Shown one piece after another: positions 24,485-34,293 of a DNA stretch of 38,285 nt. The notes beneath the pieces are model-generated. The model did no database searches. It saw nothing but the letters and a program-made list of their open reading frames with translations, and was not told the origin of the DNA. Position 1 is the stretch's first letter, and each line of letters opens with the position of its first letter. Position numbers and translations under genes: made by a program. The stretch covers positions 1 through 38,285 of the forward strand of contig JAAYPO010000043.1 of assembly GCA_012519745.1 (NCBI GenBank), in the 5' to 3' direction. This stretch comes from Clostridiaceae bacterium (GTDB lineage Bacteria > Bacillota > Clostridia > Acetivibrionales > DTU013).

Positions 24485-25931
24485 CAGTTTTGTTTTCAAA
24501 TTCACAGAAAAAATGCTGGCCGCCGTGCAGGAAAACCGTCTTGTTGAGCCCGGAGACGGTGTGGTAGTGGGCGTGTCAGGCGGGCCTGATTCTGTGTGTC
24601 TGCTCCATGTACTGCATTCTCTGCAGGAAATCCTCAAAATCAGGCTTTATGCCGTCCACATAAACCATATGCTTCGGGGCGGGGAAGCTGATGCTGATGA
24701 AGAGTATACAGTTTCTTTGTGCAGCAGGCTGGATATCCCCCTGGTAACGGTCCGCAAAGACATAGCTGCCATGGCAGCGAGTACCGGCCTATCACTTGAG
24801 GAGGCGGGCCGGGATGTCCGGTACAGTGAATTCAGGAAACACGCCTCTGCAGTCGGAGCTGTTAAAATCGCAGTTGCCCACAACAGGAACGATCAGGCTG
24901 AAACGGTCATGATGAATATCATAAGAGGGACCGGTACAGCCGGGCTTTCAGGTATGGAATACAAGAGAGATGATGTTATCAGGCCGCTGCTGGATGTGGA
25001 CAGAGATGAAATCGAGCGCTACTGTAATGAGGCCGGATTGTCTCCGAGGACCGACAGCTCCAACCTGGAGCAGGATTTTACCAGGAACAGAGTGCGTCTG
25101 GGACTGTTCCCGTATATCAATGAAAAATTCGGAGCAAGTATTGTCGACAGCCTGTGCCGTTTGTCCCAAAACGCATCCATGGATGAACGATTCATTGACA
25201 AATGTGCTTCCGAAGGCTTTGAGAAAGCGGTGGTTGAAAGGAAGGTCCACCTTGTATCCTTTGATATCGGACAGTTGAGGGACCTTGATCCCGCTGTCAG
25301 AATACGTGTACTGAGGATCGGCATTACACACGTATCAGGCAGTACAAAGGGTATTGGCAATGTGCATTACAAAGCATTGCTGGAGCTGGTCGACAAAGGG
25401 ACCACCGGATCGGCAGCAGAGCTGCCGGGAGGTATCCGTGCCGTTGTCTCCTATGATGTGATCAGGATTTTTTCAGTGAAAGCCGCAAATACCGGAAATA
25501 GCAGTGATGAGGAATACTCTGTGCAGCTGATCATACCTGGAGTTACTTTTGTACCTGCTTTAGGATCGGAAATGACAGCTTCCGTCATCATACCTGAAAA
25601 TATTGATAAAAATAATATGGTAGGATATAATCCTAACGTGCAATATTTTGATTATGATAAAGTCAAACAGGGAATAAATATTAGAAATCGAAGGAATGGG
25701 GATATTTTCAAGCCTTTGCGCTCAAACGGCACAAAAAAGCTGAAGGAATTTTTTATCGATGCCAAGATCCCCAGGGAGGATCGGAGCAAGATACCGATGT
25801 TGGCCATAGGTAATGAGATCATCTGGATCATAGGATATAAAATAAGTGATAAATTTAAAGTAACTGAAAATACTAGAAGTGTGCTTAAAATAGAATACAA
25901 TCGGAGGGGTCACAATGACAGCAGATATTGA
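24474..25931 (+). CDS. tilS: tRNA(Ile)-lysidine synthetase TilS
   Basis: TilS converts C34 of the CAU-anticodon isoleucine tRNA to lysidine using ATP and lysine, so that it reads AUA. The 485-residue product has the PP-loop SGGPDS at 35-40, HINHMLRG, the AHNRNDQAETVMMNIIRGTG segment and the central and C-terminal tRNA-binding domains (C-terminus from about 385). The ATG overlaps dnaB by 11 bases and has AGAAGG directly against it, so translational coupling is likely. The final 17 bases overlap hpt. The tilS-hpt-ftsH order is classical for Firmicutes. Confidence 0.95.
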   Translation: MNTSSFVFKFTEKMLAAVQENRLVEPGDGVVVGVSGGPDSVCLLHVLHSLQEILKIRLYAVHINHMLRGGEADADEEYTVSLCSRLDIPLVTVRKDIAAMAASTGLSLEEAGRDVRYSEFRKHASAVGAVKIAVAHNRNDQAETVMMNIIRGTGTAGLSGMEYKRDDVIRPLLDVDRDEIERYCNEAGLSPRTDSSNLEQDFTRNRVRLGLFPYINEKFGASIVDSLCRLSQNASMDERFIDKCASEGFEKAVVERKVHLVSFDIGQLRDLDPAVRIRVLRIGITHVSGSTKGIGNVHYKALLELVDKGTTGSAAELPGGIRAVVSYDVIRIFSVKAANTGNSSDEEYSVQLIIPGVTFVPALGSEMTASVIIPENIDKNNMVGYNPNVQYFDYDKVKQGINIRNRRNGDIFKPLRSNGTKKLKEFFIDAKIPREDRSKIPMLAIGNEIIWIIGYKISDKFKVTENTRSVLKIEYNRRGHNDSRY

Positions 25932-26460
25932 AGAAATACTGGTATCGCGAGATGAGATCAGAGAGATGGTAAGGCAGATGGGCAGGCGCATTTCACAGGA
26001 CTACCAAGGAGAGGAGCTGGTCCTTGTGGGCGTTCTGAAGGGAGGCTTCGTTTTTCTGGCAGATCTGATGAGGGAGATAACCATACCTGTAGATATGGAT
26101 CTGATAGCGGTATCCAGCTATGGAGCATCCACGAGATCCTCCGGTGTTGTCAGGATCATCAAGGACATGGATCTGAATGTGGCGGGCAAGCATGTGCTCA
26201 TTGTTGAAGATCTTGTAGATACAGGCCTGACGCTGAAGCATCTGAAGGAGCTTTTCAATACCAGAGGTCCAAAGAGTGTCAGAATATGTACTGCCTTTGA
26301 CAAGCCGTCCAGAAGGAAGGTAGATATAGAGGTGGAATACAAGGGCATTGAAGTGCCGGACAAATTCATAGTGGGATATGGGCTGGATTACGCTGGAAAA
26401 TACCGCAATCTGCCTGATGTCTGCACGCTAAAAAAAGAAATTTATACAAATCAGCAGTAA
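25915..26460 (+). CDS. hpt: Hypoxanthine phosphoribosyltransferase
   Basis: Hpt salvages hypoxanthine and guanine by joining them to PRPP. The 181-residue product shows the flexible-loop SSYGASTRSSG, the PRPP-binding motif VLIVEDLVDTGLTL (about 98-111) and the base-binding region PDKFIVGYGLDYAGKYRNLP. CGGAGGGG precedes the ATG within the end of tilS. It is known in Bacillus to cooperate with TilS and FtsH expression; here it ends the gdpP-to-hpt gene series. No terminator is visible after it. Confidence 0.96.
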   Translation: MTADIEEILVSRDEIREMVRQMGRRISQDYQGEELVLVGVLKGGFVFLADLMREITIPVDMDLIAVSSYGASTRSSGVVRIIKDMDLNVAGKHVLIVEDLVDTGLTLKHLKELFNTRGPKSVRICTAFDKPSRRKVDIEVEYKGIEVPDKFIVGYGLDYAGKYRNLPDVCTLKKEIYTNQQ

Positions 26461-26536
26461 GGGCAGACAAAATCCGAATCATGAGGGTATATTGGTTGAT
26501 ATTGCGTTTATTGTGTTTTAAAAAGGTTTATGTTAA

Positions 26537-26569
26537 TATAATATAACGAAGTGGAAGCATCTGCCACTT
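26537..26569 (+). promoter_or_regulatory. Probable ftsH promoter and 5' hairpin
   Basis: TATAAT lies at 26537-26542 without a good -35. The expected transcript start is followed at once by AAGTGG/CCACTT (26549-26554 with 26564-26569), a hairpin that may protect the 5' end. Confidence 0.4.
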
Positions 26570-26642
26570 ATTTGGACCGAAAGCGATATAATCTGGAAGG
26601 CCCAGGCAAATCTAACTTATAGAGATTCCGGGAGGGAGATAT

Positions 26643-28457
26643 TTGAAAAACTTTAAAAGTCTTAGCTTTTATATAATAATTTTTGTGTTGCTGCTATTTA
26701 TTGTGATGGTTTATACAAGCACCGGAAAACCGCCGGAGCTCAGCTATTCACAGCTTTTGTCACAAATACAGAACAGCAATGTACAGAGCATCGCTCTCAA
26801 AGCTGACGAAGCCACGATCGAGCTGATAAACCCCAATAAGGGAGCAAAGACGAAAATATACGTTACCTATATATCATCTGTAGATTCCTTTACCGAGATG
26901 GTCACTGATGCATACAACAACGGCCAGGTCAAGGACTTTAGAGTAGAGAGGCCGATGTCGGCTCCATGGTGGCTGCAGATCCTCCCGACTATCGGGTTGA
27001 TAGTGGTGTTCGTGATATTTTGGGTCTTTTTTCTCCAGCAGTCACAGGGGGGCGGAGGCAACAGGGTCATGTCCTTTGGAAAGAGCCGTGCCAGGATCAG
27101 TACTGATGATAAGCGCAAGGTGACCTTCGAGGATGTTGCCGGAGCAGATGAGGAAAAGGAAGAACTTAAGGAGATAGTTGATTTTCTCAAGTCTCCCAAG
27201 AAATTCATAGAGCTTGGCGCCAGGATACCCAAGGGCGTGCTGCTTGTCGGACCTCCCGGTACCGGTAAGACGCTGCTGGCAAGAGCTGTATCAGGAGAGG
27301 CCGGTGTGCCGTTCTTCACCATCAGCGGCTCCGATTTCGTTGAAATGTTTGTCGGCGTTGGAGCCTCCAGGGTAAGGGATCTCTTTGAGCAGGCGAAAAA
27401 GAGCGCGCCGTGTATAGTATTCATAGATGAGATAGATGCCGTCGGCCGCCATAGAGGAGCAGGTCTGGGCGGAGGGCATGATGAACGTGAGCAGACGCTG
27501 AACCAGCTGCTTGTGGAAATGGACGGTTTTGGTGTAAACGAAGGCGTAATCATATTGGCGGCTACCAATAGGCCGGACATACTGGACCCTGCACTGCTGA
27601 GACCAGGTCGTTTCGACAGGAGGGTATTCGTAGGGCTGCCTGACATAAAAGGCCGCGAAGAGATACTGAAGGTCCATGCAAAGGGCAAGCCCCTCGGCTC
27701 GGATGTCAAGCTCGATGAGCTGGCTAAAAGCACTCCCGGCTTTACCGGAGCGGATCTGGAAAACCTGCTCAATGAGGCTGCACTTTTTGCAGCAAGGAAG
27801 AACAAAAAGCGTGTAGAGATGGAAGAGATAAAGGAAGCAACATTTAAGGTAGTAGTGGGACCTGAGAAGAAGAGCAAGGTCATGAGTGAGAAGGAGAAGA
27901 AGCTCACTGCATACCATGAGGCAGGTCATGCCATAGCTGTAAAGGTGGCATCAACTACAGACAAGGTGGATCGGGTTTCCATCATCCCGTCGGGAAGAGC
28001 AGGCGGTTATACAGCACACAAGCCGGATGAGGATAAATCATATCATACCAAGTCACAGCTGATGGAGCAAATCATTATCGCTATGGGCGGAAGAGCGGCA
28101 GAGGATATCGTACTCGGAGAGATAAGCACCGGAGCTTCCAGTGACCTCAAGCATGCCAACAGCGTGGCAAGGAGTATGATAGTCAAGTTTGGTATGAGCG
28201 ACAATCTGAGCAACATGGTCTTCGACGAGAATGATGAAGTGTTTATCGGACGTGATTTCGGGCACACCAGAAGCTACAGCGAGGAAGTGGCCGCTATTAT
28301 CGACAAAGAAGTGAAGCAGCTCATCGACTCAGCTTATGAGAAGACTATAGCGATACTGAAGGAGCACATCAATGCACTTCACAGACTGGCAGAAGCTCTG
28401 CTGGAGAAGGAGAAGCTGGAAGGGCATGAGTTTGAGGAGATATTCGCCGGAGCTTGA
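26643..28457 (+). CDS. ftsH: ATP-dependent zinc metalloprotease FtsH
   Basis: FtsH is the membrane AAA+ protease that degrades misfolded membrane proteins and selected regulators. The 604-residue product has a first membrane segment at about 8-25, a small extracytoplasmic domain, a second segment at about 108-130, and the AAA+ module. Walker A is [10 protein letters not shown] (about 202), Walker B IVFIDEID, and the second region of homology includes [20 protein letters not shown]. The zinc protease motif HEAGH is near residue 424. The start is TTG 26643 behind GGGAGGGAG; no better ATG exists upstream. It has its own likely promoter and precedes metK. Confidence 0.97.
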   Translation: MKNFKSLSFYIIIFVLLLFIVMVYTSTGKPPELSYSQLLSQIQNSNVQSIALKADEATIELINPNKGAKTKIYVTYISSVDSFTEMVTDAYNNGQVKDFRVERPMSAPWWLQILPTIGLIVVFVIFWVFFLQQSQGGGGNRVMSFGKSRARISTDDKRKVTFEDVAGADEEKEELKEIVDFLKSPKKFIELGARIPKGVLLVGPPGTGKTLLARAVSGEAGVPFFTISGSDFVEMFVGVGASRVRDLFEQAKKSAPCIVFIDEIDAVGRHRGAGLGGGHDEREQTLNQLLVEMDGFGVNEGVIILAATNRPDILDPALLRPGRFDRRVFVGLPDIKGREEILKVHAKGKPLGSDVKLDELAKSTPGFTGADLENLLNEAALFAARKNKKRVEMEEIKEATFKVVVGPEKKSKVMSEKEKKLTAYHEAGHAIAVKVASTTDKVDRVSIIPSGRAGGYTAHKPDEDKSYHTKSQLMEQIIIAMGGRAAEDIVLGEISTGASSDLKHANSVARSMIVKFGMSDNLSNMVFDENDEVFIGRDFGHTRSYSEEVAAIIDKEVKQLIDSAYEKTIAILKEHINALHRLAEALLEKEKLEGHEFEEIFAGA

Positions 28458-28530
28458 GCCGCACTATGATCGAGTATGCTGAAGCGGACGGGATATTGAC
28501 AATAGATGATGAAAAAGAAAACAGAATATG

Positions 28531-28635
28531 CCTTATCAAGAGTGGTGGAGGGACAAGGCCCGATGAAACCCCGGCAACCGGCCGAACAGGCAGCGGTGCC
28601 AATTCCTGCAGGATTAGATCCTGAAAGATGAGGGA
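28531..28635 (+). promoter_or_regulatory. SAM-I (S-box) riboswitch
   Basis: The S-box core is complete. CCTTATC (28532 onward) pairs with GATGAGG near 28628-28634 as P1. Between them are GGTGGAGGGA, the GATGAAACC segment, CGGCAACC and GGTGCCAATTCC. High S-adenosylmethionine should favour the following terminator and lower metK expression. Confidence 0.95.
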
Positions 28636-28647
28636 CATGGTCGATCG

Positions 28648-28679
28648 AACCTCTTCATATTTCAGGAAGAGGTTTTTTA
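28648..28679 (+). terminator. Riboswitch-controlled terminator
   Basis: AACCTCTTC (28648-28656) pairs perfectly with GAAGAGGTT (28666-28674), followed by a T-run. It sits between the S-box and metK as the expression platform. Confidence 0.92.
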
Positions 28680-28707
28680 TATTTTATGATTCGAAAGGAG
28701 AAAAACG

Positions 28708-29901
28708 ATGGCAAGAAGATTATTTACTTCAGAGTCTGTAACGGAGGGGCATCCCGATAAAATTTGTGACCAGATATCGGATGCAGTACTCGATGCGATC
28801 TATGCCCAGGATCCCAATGCGAGAGTCGCATGTGAAACAGCTGTTACCACCGGTATGGTTCTTGTTATGGGAGAGATATCGACAGAGTGCTATGTCGATA
28901 TACCGAAGGTTGTAAGAAATACGATACTTGAGATCGGATATGACAGAGCAAAATATGGATTTGACGGTGAGACCTGTGCTGTACTGACGTCGATAGATGA
29001 GCAGTCAGGGGATATCGCAATGGGGGTGGACAAGGCACTTGAAGCCAAGACAGGAGAGATGGACGATTCACAGATAGAGGCCATAGGCGCCGGTGATCAG
29101 GGAATGATGTTTGGGTATGCCTGCGATGAGACACCTGAGCTGATGCCGATGCCGATCTCTCTGGCCCACAAGCTTACAAAAAGACTGTCTGATGTTCGTA
29201 AGCAGGGTATACTGGATTATCTGAGACCTGACGGAAAGTCACAGGTTACGGTGGAATACGATGGAGACAAGCCTGTCAGGGTCGACACTGTTGTCATATC
29301 GACACAGCATGGAGATGAGGTGTCACATGATACCATCGAACGCGATATCATCGAATTGGTGATCAAGAAAGTTATACCCCCGGAGCTGCTTGACAGCAAG
29401 ACAAGATTTTTGGTAAATCCGACAGGCAGGTTTGTTGTAGGGGGTCCCCAGGGTGATTCCGGACTGACCGGCAGAAAAATCATAGTCGATACCTATGGAG
29501 GATTCGCAAGACATGGAGGCGGCGCATTCTCCGGCAAGGATCCGACAAAGGTAGACCGTTCTGCTGCCTATGCAGCCCGATATGCAGCAAAAAACATTGT
29601 TGCTGCGGGATTGACATCGAGGGTCGAGGTACAGCTGGCATATGCCATCGGAGTTGCCAAACCGGTGTCCGTCCTTATAGATACCTTTGGAACAGGCAAG
29701 CTCCCGGAGGATAAGCTGTCACAGCTGGTACAGAAATATTTCGACCTCAGGCCTGCCGCTATAATCAAGGCACTTGATCTAAGAAGGCCTATATACAAGC
29801 AGACAGCGGCATATGGACATTTTGGACGCACAGATATAGATCTGCCATGGGAGAAAACTGATAAAGCAGAGCTTTTAAAGGATGCCGCGGGCAGCATCTG
29901 A
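28708..29901 (+). CDS. metK: S-adenosylmethionine synthetase
   Basis: MetK forms SAM from methionine and ATP. The 397-residue product is full length. It has [20 protein letters not shown] (ATP/metal site) at the N-terminus, [12 protein letters not shown] (methionine loop region), [12 protein letters not shown] and [27 protein letters not shown] precedes the ATG. An S-box riboswitch with its terminator lies directly upstream and a strong terminator downstream, so it is an isolated, product-regulated gene. Confidence 0.98.
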   Translation: MARRLFTSESVTEGHPDKICDQISDAVLDAIYAQDPNARVACETAVTTGMVLVMGEISTECYVDIPKVVRNTILEIGYDRAKYGFDGETCAVLTSIDEQSGDIAMGVDKALEAKTGEMDDSQIEAIGAGDQGMMFGYACDETPELMPMPISLAHKLTKRLSDVRKQGILDYLRPDGKSQVTVEYDGDKPVRVDTVVISTQHGDEVSHDTIERDIIELVIKKVIPPELLDSKTRFLVNPTGRFVVGGPQGDSGLTGRKIIVDTYGGFARHGGGAFSGKDPTKVDRSAAYAARYAAKNIVAAGLTSRVEVQLAYAIGVAKPVSVLIDTFGTGKLPEDKLSQLVQKYFDLRPAAIIKALDLRRPIYKQTAAYGHFGRTDIDLPWEKTDKAELLKDAAGSI

Positions 29902-29922
29902 TAATGATGGAGCATGATGTAT

Positions 29923-29955
29923 AAAGGGGGGACAGTGGCCTGTCCCCCCTTTTTA
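29923..29955 (+). terminator. Intrinsic terminator after metK
   Basis: AAAGGGGGGACAG (29923-29935) pairs perfectly with CTGTCCCCCCTTT (29940-29952) around a 4-nt loop, followed by more T. Confidence 0.95.
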
Positions 29956-30072
29956 TAATGAAAAAATCTCTATGATTCCGATCGAACTATAGACATGCAT
30001 ATATAAAACATGAGTAACATCTGCCGGGAGATATGAATATATATGAATAAATGAATCTTAAGAGGCAGCAGC

Positions 30073-30420
30073 ATGCTTATTGATATTATTCGATGCATTA
30101 TATGCATACTGGCAGTGTATGGGCTTCTTGGCCTGATACTTGGAATATCGGAAATGATACGCTGCAGGATGACCGGACCGCGTCCCAAAGTCAGGGTGGT
30201 CCTGTTGGTGAAGGATGCGGAAGAACAGATCGAATACATTGTCAGATATGCAATAAGAAAGGAATATGCGGCCAAGGTGCTGTCAGACAAGAAACTGGTC
30301 ATTGTGGACATGGACTCCGCTGATAATACATATGTGTTGTTACAAAAGCTGCAAAAAAATTTCCCATGCATCGAGGTGCTTAAAATAAGCGACTCTGAGA
30401 GCATCTTTAGTGATTTTTAA
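30073..30420 (+). CDS. Small membrane-anchored protein resembling the start of a GT2 glycosyltransferase fold
   Basis: I do not recognise a named family. The 115-residue product has one hydrophobic N-terminal segment (about 5-27), a short basic linker and an alpha/beta part. VRVVLLVKDAEEQIEYIV and LVIVDMDSADNTYVLLQKL resemble the first strand-helix and the 'DDGSTDNT' region of GT-A family 2 glycosyltransferases. The fold would stop after about 60 residues, before the DxD metal site and catalytic half, so it is unlikely to be an active transferase. Reading past the stop shows nothing more. The ATG has only a weak ribosome-binding site (AGAGGCAG). It lies between metK and recD2. Confidence 0.65.
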   Translation: MLIDIIRCIICILAVYGLLGLILGISEMIRCRMTGPRPKVRVVLLVKDAEEQIEYIVRYAIRKEYAAKVLSDKKLVIVDMDSADNTYVLLQKLQKNFPCIEVLKISDSESIFSDF

Positions 30421-30524
30421 AGCCGTGATTCTGGCTTTTCACTCTGGTAAAAGTAATATATACTATATAGTGTAACTAATAACATATGGAAACCGATACC
30501 CATTGCGGTATTGGATGGGTAGTC

Positions 30525-32753
30525 ATGAATCTGACAGTTATTGAAGGCGTTATTGAAGACATTATATATAAAAATGATGCAAATGGTTATACTGTCTGTG
30601 AGGTATTTGCAAAAAGCAAGATAATCACAGCTGTTGGCTACATGCCATTTTTAAATGAGGGCGAAACGATCAAGGCAAACGGTAAGTGGGTCAGGCATCC
30701 GGACTATGGAGACCAGTTCAAGGTCGAGCTTTATGAAAAGATACTGCCCCAGACGGCAGACGGGATAGAGAAGTATCTGGCATCAGGGATAGTGAAGGGA
30801 GTAGGGCCTGCCACGGCAGCAAAAATAGTTCAGCGCTTTGGCTCTGAAACACTCGACATCGCAAGCCGGGAGCCCCAGCGTCTATCTGAAATAAAAGGCA
30901 TAAGCCTGGAAAAGGCTCTAAATATAGGACAAGCTCTCAATGAACAAAAAGGACTGCGGGATGTGGTCATGTTCTTGCAGGAGTATGGTATCAATCCGTC
31001 AGTTTGCATAAAGATCCACAAGGCATATGCCGACATGGCAGTTTCCAGGATAAAGGAGAACCCTTACAGGCTGTGCGAGGAAGTATTCGGTATAGGGTTC
31101 AAAACAGCTGACAGGATTGCTATGAAGCTTGGCGTGGATCCGGTATCCCGTTTCAGGATAAGAAGCGGGATAAAGTACACTTTGAGTCATGCCGCCTCCA
31201 ATGGACATACATATCTTCCCGAAACCATGCTCAGGGAGTATTCGGCCCAATTGCTCGGCCTGGCCGACGTTGACATAGAGGATGCTCTGATTTCTCTGGT
31301 TTTTGATAAAGCGGTCCAGATCGAGAAAGCCGCCAACACCAGCAATGTTTACCTTTCATCATTTTACAATGCTGAACAGTGGGTGGGCAAAAGGCTGCTG
31401 AGTCTGGCAGCGACGCACTTTGATAAAGGCCTGGAGGACCTGGATGAAAGGATAGCAGGATTTGAGGAGGAAGAGGGACTCAGGCTCGATCCGCTGCAGA
31501 GGGAAGCTGTCAGGCAGGCTGTTGTCAACGGATTGCTTGTTATCACCGGCGGCCCCGGGACAGGCAAGACAACGATCATTAAGTGCATCATACGTTTGCT
31601 GATGGAGGACGGCCACAATATAGCTCTGGCGGCGCCGACAGGGAGAGCTGCAAAAAGGATGTCGGAAGCTACGGGCTTTGAGGCGAAGACGATACACAGG
31701 CTGCTTGAAATCGGTTATACAGGGGATGAAAGCGAGCTGATATTTCAAAGGAACGAGGAGAATCATATTGAAGCTGACGTGATAATCATTGACGAAATGT
31801 CCATGGTCGACATATTGATCATGAACCACCTGCTCAAGGCGATACCGGCAGGGGCCAGGGTCATACTGGTGGGAGATGCGGATCAGCTGCCGTCGGTGGG
31901 AGCGGGCAGTGTGCTGCTGGATATAATAAGCTGCTGCAGCATAAAAACTGTGAAGCTTACTGAAATATTCAGGCAGGCCGGAGAAAGCATGATAATTGTC
32001 AATGCGCATAGGATAAATAGGGGAGAGGCGCCCATACTGAATGCAAGGGACAAGGATTTCTTCTTTTTGCAAAGAAATGTGCAGGAGCATATCGTACGCA
32101 CCATCATCGACCTCTGCTCAAGGAGACTTCCGGACACATACAGCCTCGACCCGCTGAAGGACATACAGGTACTGACCCCTACAAAGAAGGGTCCGGCAGG
32201 AGTGATAAACCTGAATATGGAATTGCAGAAGGTTTTGAATCCCCCCGGCACCGGGAAGGCTGAGAAGGCATCAAGAGCCTATGTTTTCAGAGAAGGCGAC
32301 AGGGTGATGCAGATAAGGAACAATTATTCACTCAGATGGGAACGAGCCGATGATCCAAGGGTGGAAGGGACCGGTGTATTTAACGGCGATATGGGGACCA
32401 TCGAAAAAATTGATGAAGAAGCAATGAAAATAGAAGTCTTGTTTGACGATGACAGGCTTGCGGTGTATGACTTTAATATTATTGATGAAATCGAACCGTC
32501 ATTTGCTGTCACAATACATAAAAGTCAGGGTTCTGAGTTCCCCGTAGTGGTTATCCCGGTATTTCCGGGGCCCCAGGTGCTGATGACCAGAAACCTTTTA
32601 TATACTGCTGTGACCAGGGCAAGGGAAATGGTCGTGCTGGTGGGGTTCGAGGAGTGTCTTTGCGAAATGGTCGGGAACAAACGTGAAACGCTGCGGTTTT
32701 CAGGACTGTCTGATAAGCTTAAAGCATTTGCCGAATATGCCGATATATCATAA
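30525..32753 (+). CDS. recD2: RecD2-type ATP-dependent DNA helicase
   Basis: RecD2 is a RecBC-independent 5'-3' superfamily 1 helicase linked to DNA repair and replication-fork stability. The 742-residue product has an N-terminal OB-like domain (about 1-85, IEGVIEDIIYKNDANGYTV), helix-hairpin-helix repeats (about 90-190), and the helicase core. Walker A is GGPGTGKTT (about 342), Walker B IIDEMSMVD, then DADQLPSVG, with C-terminal motifs TIHKSQGSEFPVVV and LLYTAVTRARE. ATG 30525 matches the family N-terminus. An upstream in-frame ATG at 30486 would add 13 residues with no ribosome-binding site. comFC follows 20 bp later. Confidence 0.93.
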   Translation: MNLTVIEGVIEDIIYKNDANGYTVCEVFAKSKIITAVGYMPFLNEGETIKANGKWVRHPDYGDQFKVELYEKILPQTADGIEKYLASGIVKGVGPATAAKIVQRFGSETLDIASREPQRLSEIKGISLEKALNIGQALNEQKGLRDVVMFLQEYGINPSVCIKIHKAYADMAVSRIKENPYRLCEEVFGIGFKTADRIAMKLGVDPVSRFRIRSGIKYTLSHAASNGHTYLPETMLREYSAQLLGLADVDIEDALISLVFDKAVQIEKAANTSNVYLSSFYNAEQWVGKRLLSLAATHFDKGLEDLDERIAGFEEEEGLRLDPLQREAVRQAVVNGLLVITGGPGTGKTTIIKCIIRLLMEDGHNIALAAPTGRAAKRMSEATGFEAKTIHRLLEIGYTGDESELIFQRNEENHIEADVIIIDEMSMVDILIMNHLLKAIPAGARVILVGDADQLPSVGAGSVLLDIISCCSIKTVKLTEIFRQAGESMIIVNAHRINRGEAPILNARDKDFFFLQRNVQEHIVRTIIDLCSRRLPDTYSLDPLKDIQVLTPTKKGPAGVINLNMELQKVLNPPGTGKAEKASRAYVFREGDRVMQIRNNYSLRWERADDPRVEGTGVFNGDMGTIEKIDEEAMKIEVLFDDDRLAVYDFNIIDEIEPSFAVTIHKSQGSEFPVVVIPVFPGPQVLMTRNLLYTAVTRAREMVVLVGFEECLCEMVGNKRETLRFSGLSDKLKAFAEYADIS

Positions 32754-32773
32754 TGAAAGTAGGCTGAAGGTCA

Positions 32774-33448
32774 GTGAACTTTATTGAACGATTAGTAAAT
32801 ATTGTTTATCCGCCAAAGTGCATTTTTTGCCAGAAGCTATTGGATCACGATGCAGCTCTTCACATATGCAGTGCCTGCTATTTAAAGCTTCCGCTTGTAG
32901 AGAACAGGATCCTTAAGACTTCTCTGGATGAGGAAGAGAATTATTGCGACGGTGTTGTGAGCGTATTCGAATATACAGGCATGGTGAAGGAATCGCTGAT
33001 AAGGTTCAAGTTTTACAACAAGCCCTCTTATTACAGGACCTATGCCAGGCTTTTGGCTGACAAGATCGGTAAGGTCACCGATGTGAAAAACTATCAGATG
33101 GTGTTGAGTGTGCCTCTGCATAAACACAAGGAGTTTTCAAGAGGTTACAATCAAGCCCGCCTGATATCAAAAGCCCTCAGCAGGCTGCTGAAAAAGCGCG
33201 AATGCTCGTATTTACTCAAAAGGGAAAGGTATACCGAAGCTCAGAGTCTGATGGATAAACAAAAGAGGAACCAGAATGTAAAGGGCGCATTTGCCGTTGT
33301 TTCTCCAAATAAGGTAAAGGGCAAGGCCATCCTTTTGGTCGATGATATACTGACAACGGGTTCAACCCTGGAGGAATGCGGCAGAGTGCTCAAGCAGGCA
33401 GGAGCTGAAAAGGTCTTTGCCGTGGTTGTTGCTACCGGAAGAAAATGA
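32774..33448 (+). CDS. comFC: ComF family protein (phosphoribosyltransferase fold)
   Basis: ComFC is a late-competence protein needed for DNA uptake in Bacillus and is also widespread in non-competent species. The 224-residue product has an N-terminal zinc ribbon with C16, C19, C32 and C35, and a PRT-fold domain. That domain contains VPLHKHKEFSRGYNQA and the PRPP-type loop AILLVDDILTTGSTLEECG. The start is GTG 32774 behind TGAAGGT. It precedes yvyF and flgM, the same order as the Bacillus comF-flagellar region; comFA is absent here and recD2 takes its place. Confidence 0.93.
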   Translation: MNFIERLVNIVYPPKCIFCQKLLDHDAALHICSACYLKLPLVENRILKTSLDEEENYCDGVVSVFEYTGMVKESLIRFKFYNKPSYYRTYARLLADKIGKVTDVKNYQMVLSVPLHKHKEFSRGYNQARLISKALSRLLKKRECSYLLKRERYTEAQSLMDKQKRNQNVKGAFAVVSPNKVKGKAILLVDDILTTGSTLEECGRVLKQAGAEKVFAVVVATGRK

Positions 33449-33474
33449 TGCATTAAGTTTTGGGAGGTATTACT

Positions 33475-33915
33475 ATGCCAGATGTGAGAAACTGCAGAAA
33501 ATGCGGCAAAATTTACAACTATATCGGCGGGGCGCCGCTTTGTCCATCATGCAAAGAACTGGATGAGGCAGATTTCAAGAGAATAAAGGAATATTTGTAT
33601 GACAACCCCAAGGCCAGTGTGACACAGGTGTCTGTCGATCTTGATGTCAGTGTGGAAAAAATAAAGCGATTCCTGAAGGAAGGAAGGCTTGAGATCGCCG
33701 GTGATGACGGGAATCTGATACTGGAGTGCGAAAACTGCGGCAGATCCATCAAAACAGGACGGTACTGTGTTGAATGCGAAAGATCGCTGACATCGTCTCT
33801 CAGAAGCGCCGCCAGCCAGTTCAAGAGCGAACTCGAGAGCCAGAGCCAGAACACCGGGAGATCAAATGCATTCGGCATGAGGTATCTGAATAAAAGTTAT
33901 GAGAAAAAAGATTAA
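33475..33915 (+). CDS. yvyF: YvyF-type flagellar operon protein
   Basis: This small conserved protein lies at the head of late flagellar operons; its exact function is not settled. The 146-residue product has an N-terminal zinc ribbon (C7, C10, C23, C26; NCRKCGK and CPSCKE), a helix-turn-helix-like middle (ASVTQVSVDLDVSVEKIKRF) and a second CxxC...CxxC set (ECENCGRS and YCVECER). The C-terminal tail is polar. ATG 33475 follows GGGAGGTA; the in-frame TTG at 33460 overlaps that region and is unlikely. The zinc ribbons and HTH suggest nucleic-acid contact, but that is inference. Confidence 0.9.
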   Translation: MPDVRNCRKCGKIYNYIGGAPLCPSCKELDEADFKRIKEYLYDNPKASVTQVSVDLDVSVEKIKRFLKEGRLEIAGDDGNLILECENCGRSIKTGRYCVECERSLTSSLRSAASQFKSELESQSQNTGRSNAFGMRYLNKSYEKKD

Positions 33916-33922
33916 TTGCAGT

Positions 33923-33949
33923 TAATTCAGTATATGGTTTAGCCGATAT
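33923..33949 (+). promoter_or_regulatory. SigD (sigma-28) promoter of flgM
   Basis: TAAT (33923-33926; consensus TAAA), a 15-bp spacer and GCCGATAT (33942-33949; consensus GCCGATAW) match the flagellar SigD promoter. Transcription should start near 33957, within the yvyF-flgM gap. Confidence 0.8.
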
Positions 33950-33997
33950 ACTATACAGGAATGAAAATGATGAAGTAAATAAAGGTGAGTGGTCGTT

Positions 33998-34285
33998 ATG
34001 AGAATACCGGGCGATATTTCAAAGATAACCGGCGTATACGGTTCACAGAAGAATATAGGAAGGGTGGGGAGGACAGGAGCAGTTGCTTCGAAGAAGGACG
34101 TCCTTTCCATATCCAGCGAAGCAAAAGACTTTCAGACAGTTTACAGAGCACTGAAAGAAGTGCCGGATATACGTGCCGACAAGGTCAGAAGTCTTGAGAC
34201 CAGCATCGGGAGCGGAACGTACAGTGTTAAAGGACGCGATGTGGCCGACAAGGTCATAAAGGGCGGGTTTGATATCAAGGGATGA
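33998..34285 (+). CDS. flgM: Anti-sigma-28 factor FlgM
   Basis: FlgM holds SigD inactive until the hook is complete and FlgM is exported. The 95-residue product starts MRIPGDISKITGVYG. It has the polar, probably disordered N-terminal half of the family and the C-terminal sigma-binding helices (about 50-90, VRSLETSIGSGTYSVKGRDV). ATG 33998 follows AAAGGTGAG. It is transcribed from a SigD promoter, giving the expected feedback loop, and a terminator follows only 9 bases after the stop. Confidence 0.93.
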   Translation: MRIPGDISKITGVYGSQKNIGRVGRTGAVASKKDVLSISSEAKDFQTVYRALKEVPDIRADKVRSLETSIGSGTYSVKGRDVADKVIKGGFDIKG

Positions 34286-34293
34286 TGCCATTT

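Noticed and set aside
26867-27907. 346-codon open frame antisense to ftsH
   Set aside because: It is a serine-rich shadow of the conserved AAA+ domain, with no independent ribosome-binding site or domain.
28496-28530. Promoter for the metK riboswitch transcript
   Set aside because: TTGACA at 28496-28501 is perfect, but no acceptable -10 box occurs 15-19 bp downstream. The true promoter could not be fixed.
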